Below, piece after piece: positions 61,936 to 64,000 of a stretch of 64,000 nt of DNA; within the stretch, counting starts at the first letter, position 1, and each line of letters begins with the position of its first letter. The stretch comes from Cobetia sp. cqz5-12 (GTDB lineage: Bacteria > Pseudomonadota > Gammaproteobacteria > Pseudomonadales > Halomonadaceae). Position numbers and translations under genes: made by a program. The notes beneath the pieces were generated by a model. The model worked only from the letters and a program-made list of their open reading frames with translations. It was not told the DNA's origin and made no database searches. Location of the stretch: NCBI RefSeq assembly GCF_016495405.1, contig NZ_CP044522.1, forward strand, positions 2,571,876 to 2,635,875, read 5' to 3'.

Positions 61936-64000
61936 ATGCGTGCCCTGCCCTGCGCCTCTCACGCGCGGAAAGAAACACCAGCCGTCACGAATGACGCGAC
62001 CTCTGGGGCATCACTTTGTTTTTCCTCCGGTATTTTTCGCCAGCCTCTTCTTGCCTGCTTCATTCCCGAGTTGCTGCCACTGAAAAGAGGGCGTACACCC
62101 CTTTCATGTCAGAACAATGACAACTTACTCGCCTTCAAGACTTTATCTTCCGCTGCCAAGCGACGTGCCCGGACAGGCACACTGAGCGAAAAAAATGTAG
62201 GAAAAGAACAACATCCTGCGACAACTGGCACGGATTCCTTGACAGAATTCGCAGCATCGAAAGGGATAGATACCGCGACGGAATTCGCGGATCAACACTC
62301 CTCGACAACTATCATGCGTGTCGTCGGTTGGGGACATAAACCTACGGCGAAACGCGCGCGCCAATATGCGCTTGAACATGGATTGCCCTACGTCGCATTG
62401 GAGGATGGTTTCCTGCGCTCTCTGACCCTGGCAAGCGCCGGTTACCCTGGCATGGCGATGGTGGTCGATCACCAGGGCATCTATTACGATGCGCGCCAAC
62501 CGAGCGATCTCGAGCAACTGATCAAGGAAGCGCCGACGCGCCAGGGAGAGGCATTGCTGGCCCGAGCACATGCGGCCATCGAAAGCCTGCGCATGCATCG
62601 CTTGAGCAAGTACAACCATGCGCCAGAGCGCAAGTTGCCAGCCCGAAAGCCTGCCATGCAGCGACTTCTGGTCGTGGACCAGACTGCCGAGGATGTGTCT
62701 GTCGTGGGCGGCATGGCCAGCCCGGAGACTTTCCTTGCCATGCTGAGGGAGGCCTGCGCCATCGAGGGAGCCGAGGTATGGGTCAAGGTGCATCCGGATG
62801 TGATCGCCGGCAAGAAGCGCGGTTATCTACTGGAGGAAGCACGCAAGCTTGGCTGCACGCTACTGAGTGACGACATCAATCCCTGGTGCCTGTTCGAACA
62901 GGTCGATGGCGTCCATGTCGTGACCAGCCAGCTTGGGTTCGAGGCCCTGATGGCAGGCCTGCCGGTGACCTGCCACGGCATGCCGTTCTATGCCGGCTGG
63001 GGCCTGACGGATGACCGACAGCAATCCCCGCGCAGAGGCCAGTCACGCACGCTGTATCAGGTGTTTGCCGCGGCCTATCTCGAATACAGCCGTTATGCCA
63101 ACCCCTATACCCAGCAGGCCGCGACCCTCGAAGAGATCATCCAGTTATTGGCGGATCAAAAGCGCCAGGCCGAGAGATTGGCAGGCGACTGGATAGCGCC
63201 GGGATACTCGCGCTGGAAGCGTAACTTCCTGCCCGGCTTCCTCGGGCCATTGGCGCACTGCGACTTCGTCAAAAGCGACGCCATCGCACTGCAAAGGCTG
63301 CAGAAGAAAGTTGGTGCTGCCACCGCGCATGATCCGCAAGCATTGTGGCAGTGCAAACAGCAGGCAGCACACCCTCCCAGGGTACTGAGTTGGGCGAGTA
63401 GGACTACAACAGAGCAGGAAGCTTCGGTCATTGCACAAGGGGGCGCTCTGTGGCGAATCGAGGACGGCTTCTTGCGCTCAGTCGGCCTGGGGGTGGATCT
63501 CACGCGGCCACTTTCATTGATCCTCGATCCGCTCGGCATGCATTTTGACGCCAGTCGCTCAAGCGCACTGGAGCAGTGGTTGATGCATCATGATTTCACC
63601 GATGCCGAGTTAGGCCGCGCGCGCCAATTGCGCGAGCGTCTGATTAGATTGGGATTGAGCAAGTACAATTCGGAAGGTGATGACTTGCCGGACCTTCGCG
63701 CGATGGCCAAGGGCCGTGAGGTGATATTGGTCGTCGGTCAGGTGGAATCAGATGCCTCGATACGCCATGCCTGCCCCGGCATTCGTACCAACCAGGCTTT
63801 GCTTGAGGCGGCGCGGGAATTGCATCCTGAAGCTTACGTGATCTACAAGCCGCATCCCGACGTTGTGACAGGGGGACGTAATGGCAAGGTGGCCACTGAA
63901 GGCGGGGCGTACGATCTCGAATTGATCAGCGGCAATATCAGTCGGTTATTTGAGCAAGTCGATCACGTTCACACGCTCTGCTCGCTCGCCGGCTTTGAAG
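61936..64000 (+). CDS. kpsC: Capsule Kdo-linker transferase KpsC (3' end outside window)
   Basis: The frame is open from 61936 to the window end, 688 codons. It encodes the two tandem beta-Kdo transferase domains of KpsC: the first with VVGWGHKPTAKRARQYALEHGLP, EDGFLRSLTLASAGYP, VKVHPDV, and LGFEALMAGLPVTCHGMPFYAGWGLT; the second with WRIEDGFLRSVGLGVD, VIYKPHPDVV and SLAGFE at the edge. KpsC builds the poly-Kdo linker on phosphatidylglycerol in ABC-dependent capsules. The ATG has GGGAG at spacing 6; ATGs at 61897 and 61912 are alternatives. Residues about 50-125 form an unusual low-similarity insertion. kpsS is expected beyond the edge. Confidence 0.93.
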   Translation, partial: MRALPCASHARKETPAVTNDATSGASLCFSSGIFRQPLLACFIPELLPLKRGRTPLSCQNNDNLLAFKTLSSAAKRRARTGTLSEKNVGKEQHPATTGTDSLTEFAASKGIDTATEFADQHSSTTIMRVVGWGHKPTAKRARQYALEHGLPYVALEDGFLRSLTLASAGYPGMAMVVDHQGIYYDARQPSDLEQLIKEAPTRQGEALLARAHAAIESLRMHRLSKYNHAPERKLPARKPAMQRLLVVDQTAEDVSVVGGMASPETFLAMLREACAIEGAEVWVKVHPDVIAGKKRGYLLEEARKLGCTLLSDDINPWCLFEQVDGVHVVTSQLGFEALMAGLPVTCHGMPFYAGWGLTDDRQQSPRRGQSRTLYQVFAAAYLEYSRYANPYTQQAATLEEIIQLLADQKRQAERLAGDWIAPGYSRWKRNFLPGFLGPLAHCDFVKSDAIALQRLQKKVGAATAHDPQALWQCKQQAAHPPRVLSWASRTTTEQEASVIAQGGALWRIEDGFLRSVGLGVDLTRPLSLILDPLGMHFDASRSSALEQWLMHHDFTDAELGRARQLRERLIRLGLSKYNSEGDDLPDLRAMAKGREVILVVGQVESDASIRHACPGIRTNQALLEAARELHPEAYVIYKPHPDVVTGGRNGKVATEGGAYDLELISGNISRLFEQVDHVHTLCSLAGFE

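Noticed and set aside
62143..62793. 216-codon minus-strand frame near the right edge
   Set aside because: It is antisense to the kpsC coding region that has both Kdo-transferase domain motifs in frame to the window end.

Overview
This window looks like a chromosomal segment of a marine or halophilic gammaproteobacterium, most likely Halomonadaceae (Cobetia/Halomonas-like). That placement is an inference from GC-rich coding sequence, the protein families (BCCT osmolyte-type transporter, tripartite tricarboxylate transporter, katB-ankB pair, group-2 capsule export genes) and gene style; no rRNA or marker gene is present to confirm it. No tRNA, rRNA, CRISPR array or insertion sequence was recognised.

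Left part (1-25.7 kb) is metabolic and accessory. A partial RraA-like aldolase gene precedes a tctCBA tripartite transporter. Next come a MarR-controlled flavoprotein gene and an iron locus: a Fur-boxed TonB receptor and a siderophore-interacting reductase behind its own MarR gene. A YieH-like phosphatase, an SDR, a FISUMP-domain exported protein and a small exported protein with a tandem-repeat promoter region follow. A periplasmic catalase plus ankyrin operon (katB-ankB) sits behind a very good OxyR site. A three-gene minus-strand set (aldehyde dehydrogenase MmsA/DddC type, GMC flavoprotein, BCCT transporter) diverges from a LysR gene and resembles a 3-hydroxypropionate/malonate-semialdehyde module. 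Three small plus-strand genes and a DUF938 methyltransferase gene close this part.

Right part (25.9-64 kb) is one large surface-polysaccharide locus, almost all on the minus strand. In transcription order from the right it encodes an SLC13-type anion permease, CysQ (PAP phosphatase), CysD and CysNC (sulfate activation to PAPS), a lipoprotein, and the ABC-type capsule exporter KpsD/Wza, KpsM, KpsT and KpsE. There follow a large WsaF-like glycosyltransferase, a sulfotransferase-like protein, a pyruvyltransferase and rmlB-rmlD-rmlA-rmlC for dTDP-L-rhamnose. A split RgpF/HAD pair, two more sulfotransferase-like proteins, a second pyruvyltransferase, GT61 and GT92-like transferases, a fourth sulfotransferase-like protein with TPR tail, a tandem GT2, a PhyH dioxygenase and two paralogous GT-B transferases complete it. 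On the plus strand at the right edge is the N-terminal part of KpsC, the beta-Kdo linker transferase of group-2 capsules, running off the window.

The main conclusion is that this is a candidate locus for a rhamnose-containing, pyruvylated and sulfated capsular polysaccharide, in which sulfate uptake, PAPS synthesis, PAP recycling, four putative sulfotransferases and the export machine lie side by side. The other notable signals are a 13-base match to the RfaH ops element inside the kpsD signal-peptide coding region, an almost complete OxyR site at katB, a shared MarR-type palindrome at two loci, and several short-period tandem repeat arrays.
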